From contig BNXY01000018.1 in the NCBI GenBank assembly GCA_025999935.1, positions 1-46,600 of the forward strand: DNA of 46,600 nt, written 5' to 3'. Below the pieces are notes generated by a model. It saw only the letters and a list, made by a program, of their open reading frames with translations, was not told where the DNA came from and searched no databases. Made by a program: the position numbers and the translations under genes. Below, in pieces: positions 1-8,626 of this stretch (position 1 is its first letter; each line of letters starts with the position of its first letter). Source of the stretch: Bacteroidia bacterium (lineage in GTDB: Bacteria > Bacteroidota > Bacteroidia > Bacteroidales > Azobacteroidaceae).

Positions 1-109
1 GAACTTGTCTTGAAATACATGCTGCAAAGTTCGTAACTTTTTGCCATTCAACCAAATCCCCGATTAGGACTACAAACGCTTTTCCGAAAATGCTGCCTTT
101 GATTTTCAG
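1..109 (-). other. open frame running off the left edge, not recognised
   Basis: On the minus strand a frame stays open from a stop at 110-112 to the window edge, about 36 codons including the stretch GKAFVVLIGDLVEWQK. It has no ATG and I do not recognise it. It could be the remnant of a gene lying mostly outside the window, or chance. The rest of 110-304 shows no convincing gene, only short GC-rich inverted repeats near 215-275. Confidence 0.15.
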
Positions 110-196
110 CTAGTTACAAATTAGGCGGCCCTAAAATCCGGCTTTTATGATGATTTTATACCTGATTTTAACTCGTTTTTAACTGAAATTTAACAT

Positions 197-1276
197 TTGG
201 ATGGGCGGGGGCTGCAATGTGGGTTAAAAACCCCACTTCAACACCGGATTTTTTCCCGGATTTGTGGGTGGGTATGCTCCGAATTATGCATATGGAACTT
301 CCGCAGTAGTGAAAAATATAAAGAAGTAGAAAAAGATATTTCTGACTTTGAGCAAAATTGCAGCAGCCAAAAATACAATTTAAATGAACAAAGGAACCAT
401 TTACAGAACAGATATTCTGCTGTCAGTTACGATATTGAGAAAAAAATCAGGAATTTGCCTCGTGTCGTAACGTTCTATAGTGAAGATTACAAAAGAAATG
501 GGGCACACTTATTGCTTGACGGCAGCGAAGAATATGTCGTAAAAAAGGCTTTTTCGTTGAAATTTGAAAAAATTCCTGCCGGAGAGTATCAAATTATTGA
601 AAAGCCATACCCCACTCGTAGTGACTACAATTTTCACCAGGTTTGGGTTAAATCAAATGAAGGAACTGAATATTTGTTAAAATTGTATTTATTCGACAAC
701 AAAGAAAAGGTAATAGAATATCTTCAAGCATGCGACAGTCTCAAAAAATTAAAGAATATGGACAATTATCCTGAGTACATGGAAATCAAAAAACAATATA
801 ATGAAATAGATTCTATTTACAAAAACTTCAAATGTACCGATAATCCATATATAGCCCAAAAGAGTTCATTGGAAATTGAATTTCAAGGACTGAAAAGCAA
901 AGAAGATTCTTTAGCGTCTATTGTCAATAATCTTGTTATTCAATACAGAGAATTGGGTGATGAATTGGGAAAATTGGATTCAAAACAATGGCAAATTAAC
1001 AGAGATAAAAAATTAGCAGAAGCAACAAAAGTGTATGGTGCAGAAATGGCAAAGCGATTAATAGCGCATTCCTTTTATATAGGAATGTCCGAAAAAGCAT
1101 TGAAAGAATTTGATTATTCTGTAACACTGGTACACGAAAAAGGAAATGTTCGGATATACAAATATTTATATGATAGCGTAATCAGAAATAGGCAATGGAT
1201 TTATACTTACAAATATGCCGTTTTTGAAAATGAAAAATGTACCTCATTGTTGGATAATTATACGATTAAATATTAA
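197..1276 (+). CDS. coiled-coil protein of unknown function with a BamE/SmpA-like C-terminal segment; 5' end doubtful
   Basis: I do not recognise the family. From about residue 37 (nt 305) the protein is Lys/Glu-rich with predicted coiled-coil stretches (about 37-75 and 215-280). The last 65 residues, from GMSEKALKEF through WIYTYKYAVFENEKCTSL, have the pattern of small BamE/SmpA-like domains: GM-x-E, then an aromatic strand, then FEN-K. That is inference from pattern only. The first 36 residues are rich in Cys, Trp and Arg and look like translated non-coding DNA. The real gene has probably lost its original 5' end, including any signal peptide, to the GC-richer sequence at about 190-300, or it starts at an internal codon. 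No Bacteroidetes promoter is visible upstream. The next small gene follows 18 bases later on the same strand. Confidence 0.5.
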   Translation: MDGRGLQCGLKTPLQHRIFSRICGWVCSELCIWNFRSSEKYKEVEKDISDFEQNCSSQKYNLNEQRNHLQNRYSAVSYDIEKKIRNLPRVVTFYSEDYKRNGAHLLLDGSEEYVVKKAFSLKFEKIPAGEYQIIEKPYPTRSDYNFHQVWVKSNEGTEYLLKLYLFDNKEKVIEYLQACDSLKKLKNMDNYPEYMEIKKQYNEIDSIYKNFKCTDNPYIAQKSSLEIEFQGLKSKEDSLASIVNNLVIQYRELGDELGKLDSKQWQINRDKKLAEATKVYGAEMAKRLIAHSFYIGMSEKALKEFDYSVTLVHEKGNVRIYKYLYDSVIRNRQWIYTYKYAVFENEKCTSLLDNYTIKY

Positions 1277-1294
1277 AAATCAAATTACTGAAAT

Positions 1295-1767
1295 ATGGAA
1301 TTATTGTATATTTGCAAAAGTGATTTATTTAACGTTGGCGCATGGTTGACTTTTGTAGTTGGCATTGTAACTGTAATTACTGAAATTAGAAAATCTCGCA
1401 AAACAACTTTTATTAATACTGTTACGCAGACAAGAAAGGAATATATTACCAAACTTCGAGAATTAACTGCTGAATTTTGTGTTAAGAAAGACAACGCAAA
1501 TGCATATCAATTAAAATTAATGATGAATCCTGCCGGTTTTATTGGTTGGTGGGATGATGAGGCTGTCAAATTGATTGAAAAAATTATTGAAAGTCAAGAC
1601 AAATCAGACATTGATAAATTTGTTGCTCTAATGCAATCGTGGCTTGCGCTCGAATGGCATGGAATAATGAATGAAGGAATGAGTGGAATTTTGAATAAAA
1701 ATAAAAAAGGTGCTTTGCGGAAACAATTTTATTTGGAATATAAAAAATATTTGAAATACAAAGAATC

Positions 1768-1783
<16 letters not shown>
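1295..1783 (+). CDS. small membrane-anchored protein of unknown function
   Basis: This 162-residue protein has one hydrophobic segment near the N-terminus (about residues 12-28, VGAWLTFVVGIVTVITEI). A basic stretch follows, then a soluble helical domain of about 130 residues with a Trp-rich patch (GFIGWWDDEA) and many Lys residues near the end. I do not recognise the family. It follows the previous gene by 18 bases and overlaps the next one by 16 bases, so the three are probably co-transcribed. Low GC and A-rich codon use match the neighbours up to 2004 and differ from the GC-richer housekeeping genes after 5160, as expected for accessory DNA. Confidence 0.55.
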
Positions 1784-2602
<819 letters not shown>

Positions 2603-2616
2603 ATATTTATCCTCCA

Positions 2617-2871
2617 TTATTTAATATATTTATGCTCTTTCAGATAATCAAATATCTGTTTCATTTGATACCCCTTTATTCTATTTGACGGATGCGGTTT
2701 GTGCGCTATAATTGAATCTTCTGCGCTTTCAAATTCAACCCTTGAGCCTGATGTTTTACCCTTGTTATTCTGTGTAAATCCAAAATAACCCAGTAAACTA
2801 ACCAGTTCGTCAAAAGTAAAATCTTTCGGTTGCCTCTTAAATCGCGCTATCAATTTATCTTTTGTACTCAT
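2617..2871 (-). CDS. hicA: HicA-family mRNA interferase toxin
   Basis: HicA toxins are small double-stranded-RNA-binding-fold proteins that bind and cleave mRNA when free of HicB. This 84-residue protein has the family pattern: an N-terminal basic helix, DFTFDELVSLLGYFGF, then GKTSGSRVEF and HKPHPSNRIKGYQ, with a final helix. It has SGSRVEF where many HicA proteins have GSH-x-x-F, a variant known in this HicA subgroup; the His of HKPHP remains. It lies directly upstream of hicB on the same strand, with stop and start overlapping by one base if hicB begins at 2617. Upstream is a good -7 box (TACCTTTG read on the minus strand). Confidence 0.85.
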   Translation of the reverse strand: MSTKDKLIARFKRQPKDFTFDELVSLLGYFGFTQNNKGKTSGSRVEFESAEDSIIAHKPHPSNRIKGYQMKQIFDYLKEHKYIK

Positions 2872-2879
2872 ATTTTTGA

Positions 2880-3230
<351 letters not shown>

Positions 3231-3244
3231 TAAAACTAATAATT

Positions 3245-3499
3245 ATGCAAACAGCACAATTAAAATATGATATTATCTCTTGGATAACTGCATTAGAAGA
3301 TAAAAAACGGATAGAAACGTTGTATCAATGGGTTATGACACAAGAGAAGGAAGAAGTGTCTGCAAAAGAAATTGTACCTCCCAGACGAATAGGAAGTTTG
3401 ACCGAAGGATATGGTTTCTGGGCAGATGCAGCAGATGCTCCATTTGACGAAACCAACTATCGCGATAAATTATGGCAAACAGAAAGAAATGTCTGGTAG
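3245..3499 (+). CDS. antitoxin of a PIN-domain toxin pair
   Basis: This small acidic protein of 84 residues has an N-terminal helical half (LKYDIISWITALEDKKRIE) and a C-terminal part, PPRRIGSLTEGYGFWADAAD. That tail resembles the toxin-wrapping ends of antitoxins (R-x-GSL-x-G-x-x-W-x-x-D) found upstream of PIN toxins. Its last 28 bases overlap the start of the toxin gene in another frame, the usual coupling for such pairs. It has its own strong promoter at 3193-3222. I assign it as antitoxin mainly from this pairing and the tail motif. No classical AbrB or RHH DNA-binding motif is obvious, so the exact antitoxin family is uncertain. Confidence 0.75.
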   Translation: MQTAQLKYDIISWITALEDKKRIETLYQWVMTQEKEEVSAKEIVPPRRIGSLTEGYGFWADAADAPFDETNYRDKLWQTERNVW

Positions 3500-3879
3500 A
3501 TACCTCCGTGCTTATCGCTTTATTTCGGAAAAACGAAGATGCCAAAAATGCTTTAAATAGCCTTGTTGCAGATAAGGCGTATATTTGTGATATTACCTAT
3601 TTGGAAGTTTTAGCGGGTTGCTTTACGGCTGAAAAGAGAGAATATGCGATACATTTCTTAGAAGCCTACGGTTTACTGAAGCATAACGCTGAAGTGTCGG
3701 ATAAATCAATACAACTGATGAAACGTTATTGCATTCAGCGTACGGGTCAGCCGATGCTAAGATTAGCAGATTGTATGATAGCTGCTTTTGCTATGTATTA
3801 CAAAATGGAGTTACTGACTTTCAATAAGAAAGATTTTGAGTTTATTCAAGGAATTACTATTCATACATGGAGTAAATAA
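3472..3879 (+). CDS. PIN-domain (VapC-like) ribonuclease toxin
   Basis: PIN toxins are Mg2+-dependent RNases that cut tRNA or rRNA. This 135-residue protein has the four acidic positions: LVDTSVLIALF (Asp near residue 9), ITYLEVLAG (Glu near 43), RLADCMIAAFA (Asp near 102) and LLTFNKKDFEFI (Asp near 120). Length and motif spacing are normal for VapC. The ATG lies within the antitoxin gene (28-base overlap). Oxidoreductase fragment C begins about 30 bases after the stop, so this module, like hicAB, sits between two pieces of the same broken gene. The module looks intact. Confidence 0.88.
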   Translation: MANRKKCLVDTSVLIALFRKNEDAKNALNSLVADKAYICDITYLEVLAGCFTAEKREYAIHFLEAYGLLKHNAEVSDKSIQLMKRYCIQRTGQPMLRLADCMIAAFAMYYKMELLTFNKKDFEFIQGITIHTWSK

Positions 3880-3889
3880 TTTCTAATGA

Positions 3890-4497
<608 letters not shown>

Positions 4498-4513
<16 letters not shown>

Positions 4514-4530
4514 AGACTTGGAAAGTTTTT
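4498..4530 (+). terminator. rho-independent terminator after the oxidoreductase remnant
   Basis: A perfect 13-bp stem, ACTTTCCAAGTCT / AGACTTGGAAAGT, has a 3-base loop and is followed by five T. The stem includes the stop codon of the remnant. Palindromes of this kind may also be dispersed in these genomes, so it could double as a repeat element. Confidence 0.75.
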
Positions 4531-4542
4531 ACAATATTAACT

Positions 4543-4763
4543 ATGGATAAATATATTCAACCATTAGAAGAAGGTAAATTCTACCACATTTACAATCAAG
4601 GGAATAATCACGAAAATATTTTCTATAACGACAAAAATTACATTTATTTCATGCAGAAATTGGACCGGTACTTATCCGACTATCTTGAAATATATGCTTT
4701 CTGTCTTATGCCCAATCATTTTCATTTATTGGTAAGGATAAAAACGATAGATGAGTTGGATAA
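4543..4763 (+). pseudogene. truncated REP-associated tyrosine transposase (Y1/HUH family)
   Basis: The first 73 residues match the start of a RAYT (TnpA_REP, Y1 transposase-like): GKFYHIYNQGNN, then a helix, then FCLMPNHFHLLVRIK with the HUH motif His-Phe-His. RAYT proteins cut single-stranded palindromic REP sequences and are thought to spread them. After about IKTIDELDND the frame runs into unrelated sequence from a minus-strand remnant and stops. The rest of the protein, including the catalytic Tyr helix, is missing, so it is inactive. Its presence matters because palindromic elements are frequent in this window. Confidence 0.85.
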
Positions 4764-4764
4764 T

Positions 4765-5160
4765 GATGCAGTTGGCGTTGTCTCCCTTTGCGCGGTAATA
4801 CTGCAATAGCGTTTGATAATATTTTTGCCAAAGCCCAATGTTGCGCGCGGCTGACGTCCCGTTCCGTGTCGAGCCATTCGCGAGCCTTGCCGGCGTAATG
4901 TTTGACTGCCGAAAGTTTGTTTTTCATCATATAAATCTCGGCAAGCAGCAGCGCTTTTCCTGCGGCGTAGGGGTAATTGTGTTTGTTGTTTTTAACCGCG
5001 CCTTCCATTCCAGATGTCCCTGCTGAAGCGACACTTCGGGCGTTTCAAGAACTTTCCTGTAATAATAAATCGTTGCTATATCGTTACCAATTGTGATTTT
5101 TCTTTCGGGCAAAATCGTGTTTTTTAGGAGATTGTACGGAAATTTTTCGTAATTTTGCAC
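4765..5160 (-). pseudogene. frameshifted and truncated remnant, unrecognised
   Basis: On the minus strand a protein starts just ahead of cutC (MQNYEKFPYNLLKNTI) and runs to about HLEWKAR. It then continues one frame over as NNKHNYPYAAGKALLLAEIY and DVSRAQHWALAKILSNAIAV. The shift lies in an A-run near 4990. The C-terminus is lost where the transposase fragment begins. The helical, Ala/Leu-rich second half resembles TPR-like repeats, but I do not recognise the family. The start codon overlaps the cutC promoter, so the remnant may keep only a piece of a gene once divergent from cutC. Confidence 0.45.
5150..5157 (+). promoter_or_regulatory. -7 box of cutC
   Basis: TAATTTTG lies 4 bases before the cutC ATG, with a TTG about 16 bases upstream. 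If used, transcription would start at or next to the ATG and the mRNA would be almost leaderless. Confidence 0.4.
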
Positions 5161-5161
5161 A

Positions 5162-5902
5162 ATGAGCGATAAAAAAATATTACTTGAAGTTTGTGCCGAT
5201 TCTTTGGAAAATGCCTTAATCGCACAATCGGCCGGCGCTTACCGGATTGAATTTTGTGCCGGACTGCCGGAAGGCGGAGTTACGCCATCTCCTGCACAAA
5301 TCCGAATGGCGCGGGAACAGTTGTATATCAAACTTTACGTGCTGATTCGTCCGCGCGGCGGGGATTTTTTGTACAATGAGCGCGAATTTGAAATCATCCG
5401 ATCCGATATTCATTTTTGCGGAGAAAACCGGTGCGACGGCGTAGTAATCGGAATCCTGAATCCCGACGGAACCGTCGATACGGAACGTTGCCGCGAATTG
5501 GTGCAAATTGCCCGTCAATACGGAATGGGTGTCACTTTTCATCGTGCTTTCGACCGAAGTTACGACTTGTTTCAAGCCTTAGAAGACATCATCAGTCTGG
5601 GTTGCGAACGCATCCTGACCTCCGGCGGTTACGATACGGCGATAGAAGGCGCGGAAATTCTTCGGCAACTGATTGAAAAAGCCAACAGCCGCATCGTTAT
5701 CATGCCCGGCTCCGGAGTAACGCCCGAAAATGCCGGCGAACTAATCCGTGAAACCGGTTTAAAAGAATTGCACGGCACATTCAGAAGCCGGTTTCCAAGT
5801 TTGATGCAATATAAAAATCCCCGGTTGAATCATCCGGAAGGCGAATACAATTTGCTATCAACTGATGCAGAAAAAATTAAATCAATAATAAAAAATCTTT
5901 AA
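5162..5902 (+). CDS. cutC: CutC family protein
   Basis: CutC is a TIM-barrel cytoplasmic protein linked to copper homeostasis in some bacteria; its biochemical role is unsettled. The 246-residue length is normal. Family signatures are present: LLEVCADSLENALIAQSAGA at the start, then RIEFCAGLPEGGVTPS, VLIRPRGGDFLY, CDGVVIGILNPDG, VTFHRAFDRSYD, RILTSGGYDTA and IMPGSGVTPENA. The start at 5162 gives the usual N-terminus. It is the first intact housekeeping gene after the decayed region and is clearly GC-richer. A repeat of AAAGTCCTTAAGG type follows its stop. The lipoprotein gene 50 bases downstream may be co-transcribed. Confidence 0.93.
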   Translation: MSDKKILLEVCADSLENALIAQSAGAYRIEFCAGLPEGGVTPSPAQIRMAREQLYIKLYVLIRPRGGDFLYNEREFEIIRSDIHFCGENRCDGVVIGILNPDGTVDTERCRELVQIARQYGMGVTFHRAFDRSYDLFQALEDIISLGCERILTSGGYDTAIEGAEILRQLIEKANSRIVIMPGSGVTPENAGELIRETGLKELHGTFRSRFPSLMQYKNPRLNHPEGEYNLLSTDAEKIKSIIKNL

Positions 5903-5930
5903 AGTCCTCAAAGTCCTTAAGGTCTTTAAA
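5897..5930. repeat. CTTTAAAGTCC-type repeat after cutC
   Basis: CTTTAAAGTCC, CAAAGTCC and TTAAGGTCTTTAAA follow each other directly after cutC. The same words build a 28-bp near-palindrome inside folC (12973-13000). It could act as a weak terminator or be a copy of a small dispersed repeat. Confidence 0.5.
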
Positions 5931-5951
5931 AAACTAAAAAAGACACCAATA

Positions 5952-8612
5952 ATGAAAAAAATTTTCCTCCTCCCAATCCTCTTCGCAGCCTTGCTCCTAA
6001 ACGCCTGCCATGAAAAAGAAAAGCATTTCTTGACCGGCGAAACCTACCGCGCTCAAGTGCATGACCAGTTTGAAAAACGTAAAATAGAAGCGGCTAATCG
6101 CAGCGAGGCCTTATTTTCCGTTTTCAGGACAGACAGTCTGAATCTTGAACAACGGGAAGCCCTCGAATTTCTATATGCCTATATGCCTTTGTGCGATTTG
6201 GCAGATTATGACGGGAGATTTTTTCTGAAACAAGTGGATGCGGCTTTCAAAGCGCGCGATTATTTTTCATGGGGAAAAAACATTCCGGAAGATATTTTCC
6301 GCCACTTTGTATTGGTTTATCGGATAAATAATGAAAATTTAGATACGGCTCGTATCGCCTTTTTTGAAGAACTGAAAGACCGGGTAAAAGACCTTTCGAT
6401 GTACGAAGCCGCATTGGAAGTAAACCACTGGTGCCACGAAAAAGTGACTTACCGGGGAACCGACACGCGCACTTCCGCACCTTTGGCTTTGGCGCGCACT
6501 TCCTGGGGACGCTGCGGCGAAGAATCGACTTTTACCGCCACCGCACTCCGCGCCGTAGGCATTCCTGCCAGACAGTGTTATACCCCGCGTTGGGTGCACA
6601 CCGACGACAATCATGCCTGGGTGGAAGTCTGGATTGACGGACAATGGCATTATCTGGGCGCCTGCGAGCCGGAACCGGAATTAGACGTGGCCTGGTTTTC
6701 CGCTCCCGCCAAACGCGCTATGATGGTGCATACCAATGTTTTTGGATTGTACCCCGGCCCGGAAGAGAAAAATTTGGAAACGCCTTTGTATTCCAAGATT
6801 AATTTGTTGGCGAATTATGCCGAAACCCGCGTAGTCAAAGTACGGGTGGTGGACGAAAACAACCAAGCGGTCGAAGGCGCTACCGTCCAATTCAAAGTGT
6901 ATAACTATGCCGAATTGTATCCCATTTCTACCAACACCACCGGTGCGGAAGGTCAAACGTCCATCATTTCCGGTAAAGGCGACCTGATGATTTGGGCAAA
7001 CAAAGGAAATAATTTCGGTTACACCAAGTCGGAACCGAAGGATGAAATTACAATTGTCAAATTAGACCATAAACCGGGTGTGGTTTACGAAGAATCTTTC
7101 GTAATGAATGTTCCGCCAGAACAAGCGGTAAAAGAACTTTCCGCCGAAAAAATCGCCGCCAATGCCCTGCGTTTGGCCTCCGAAGATTCCATCCGTAACG
7201 CCTATATGAATACCTTTATCCAAGAAGAATCCGCCCGCGAATTGGCCAAACAGAATCAATTGAATCCGGACGAAGTTTGGAAATACCTCAACCGCTCTCA
7301 AGGCAACTGGCAGGAAATCAGTCATTTTATTCTCAGCGAAAAAGTAAATCCGCGCTTGTTCCCGTTTCTGGCCACGCTGACCGATAAAGAACTTCGGGAT
7401 ACGCCTGCCGAATTTTTAAGCGACCATCTGCAAAGCAATAAAAATATAACGATAAAAGCCGGAACGCCTGAAAACTTAGTGGCTCCTAACATCCTTTCTC
7501 CGCATATCGAATGGGAATTAATTCAGCCGTGGAGAAGTCTTGCCCAACAGCAACTCAGTGAAGAGGAAAAAACGGCAGTCAGAAATCGAGTGGACTATAT
7601 TATCGAATACATAAAAGACAACATCCGGCTCAATGATGCCGAAAATTATTACAATTGCCGGATTACTCCGCGTGGCGTGTATGAATTAAAAATCGCCGAC
7701 CGATTGTCGCGCAATATCTTCTTTGTCGCCGTATGCCGGAGTTTGGGGATACCCGCCCGCATAGAAACCGCTACTTCCAAACCGCAATATTTTGAAAACG
7801 GACAATGGATAGATGTCGCTTTTGGTACGGATAATTCCAAGGAAGCAAATTTGCCCAAAGCCGGACTTATTGTACAAAATGCAATAGATAATCCTATCAA
7901 GCCCGGTTATTATTCGCATTATACCTTAGCCATTTTTAAAGACGGCGATTTTCAAACCTTGGATTTTGAAAACAATCCGTTGGTGGCTAAATTTCCATAT
8001 CAATTGGATTTGGACGAAGGCTATTACCGCCTGATGGCAGGCAGTCGCGCCAACGACGGTTCTGTTTCGGTACACACCGAATATTTTGAATTAAAAGGAA
8101 ATACACCGCATACTTTAAATATTCGTTTACCGGAAACGGAAGGTAAATTGATGGTAAAAGGCATTGTGGATATGAATTTAATCACGGTATTGAATGATGA
8201 TTCCAAAGTGAATTTGAAAGCACTGGCAAACAGAAAGGGACTGGCGATTTGTTTTGTTGACCCGGATAAAGAACCGTCCAAACATATTTTGCAAGACCTT
8301 CCCGCCGTACAACAAGACTTGGAAGAATGGGGCGGGGGAGTATTGTTTTTGGTACCGGACGATAAAATCAGCAAAGCATTTGATGCTTCCACCTTCAAAG
8401 GTTTACCCAAGCAAACCCGTTGGGGCATAGACAAAAACCGCGAACTGTTGCAATCTGTAACCGGCGCATTGAAAATTGATTTCAGCAACAATTTCCCGCT
8501 GACGGTCTATCTTACAAATAACGGAGGCATTTTGTACGCTTCGGTTGGGTACAGAATCGGCACAGGCGAAGATGTTTTGAAGATTATTCGATTGGAGGAG
8601 GAAACGCGATAG
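5952..8612 (+). CDS. lipoprotein with transglutaminase-like domains
   Basis: This 886-residue protein starts with a lipoprotein signal (MKKIFLLPILFAALLLNACH, lipobox LNAC), so it is probably anchored in a periplasm-facing or outer membrane. Residues about 150-250 form a transglutaminase-like domain with Cys near 189 (WGRCGEESTF), His near 221 (DDNHAWVEVW) and an acidic residue near 245 (EPELD). This fold is shared with many cysteine proteases. A beta-sandwich follows (VKVRVVDENNQAVEGATVQF, about 295-370). A second transglutaminase-type region around 530-640 (SRNIFFVAVCRSLGIPARIE, ENGQWIDVAFG) also has a Cys, but its His is not obvious. The C-terminus (AICFVDPDKEPSKHILQDLP) resembles a thioredoxin fold without a CxxC. 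pbpC follows after 14 bases, which suggests a shared role at the cell envelope. Confidence 0.8.
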   Translation: MKKIFLLPILFAALLLNACHEKEKHFLTGETYRAQVHDQFEKRKIEAANRSEALFSVFRTDSLNLEQREALEFLYAYMPLCDLADYDGRFFLKQVDAAFKARDYFSWGKNIPEDIFRHFVLVYRINNENLDTARIAFFEELKDRVKDLSMYEAALEVNHWCHEKVTYRGTDTRTSAPLALARTSWGRCGEESTFTATALRAVGIPARQCYTPRWVHTDDNHAWVEVWIDGQWHYLGACEPEPELDVAWFSAPAKRAMMVHTNVFGLYPGPEEKNLETPLYSKINLLANYAETRVVKVRVVDENNQAVEGATVQFKVYNYAELYPISTNTTGAEGQTSIISGKGDLMIWANKGNNFGYTKSEPKDEITIVKLDHKPGVVYEESFVMNVPPEQAVKELSAEKIAANALRLASEDSIRNAYMNTFIQEESARELAKQNQLNPDEVWKYLNRSQGNWQEISHFILSEKVNPRLFPFLATLTDKELRDTPAEFLSDHLQSNKNITIKAGTPENLVAPNILSPHIEWELIQPWRSLAQQQLSEEEKTAVRNRVDYIIEYIKDNIRLNDAENYYNCRITPRGVYELKIADRLSRNIFFVAVCRSLGIPARIETATSKPQYFENGQWIDVAFGTDNSKEANLPKAGLIVQNAIDNPIKPGYYSHYTLAIFKDGDFQTLDFENNPLVAKFPYQLDLDEGYYRLMAGSRANDGSVSVHTEYFELKGNTPHTLNIRLPETEGKLMVKGIVDMNLITVLNDDSKVNLKALANRKGLAICFVDPDKEPSKHILQDLPAVQQDLEEWGGGVLFLVPDDKISKAFDASTFKGLPKQTRWGIDKNRELLQSVTGALKIDFSNNFPLTVYLTNNGGILYASVGYRIGTGEDVLKIIRLEEETR

Positions 8613-8626
8613 AATCAATTGCGAAT

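Noticed and set aside
1285..1494. 69-codon minus-strand frame inside the small membrane protein gene
   Set aside because: The plus-strand frame has better coding character and continues the operon; this one is its shadow.
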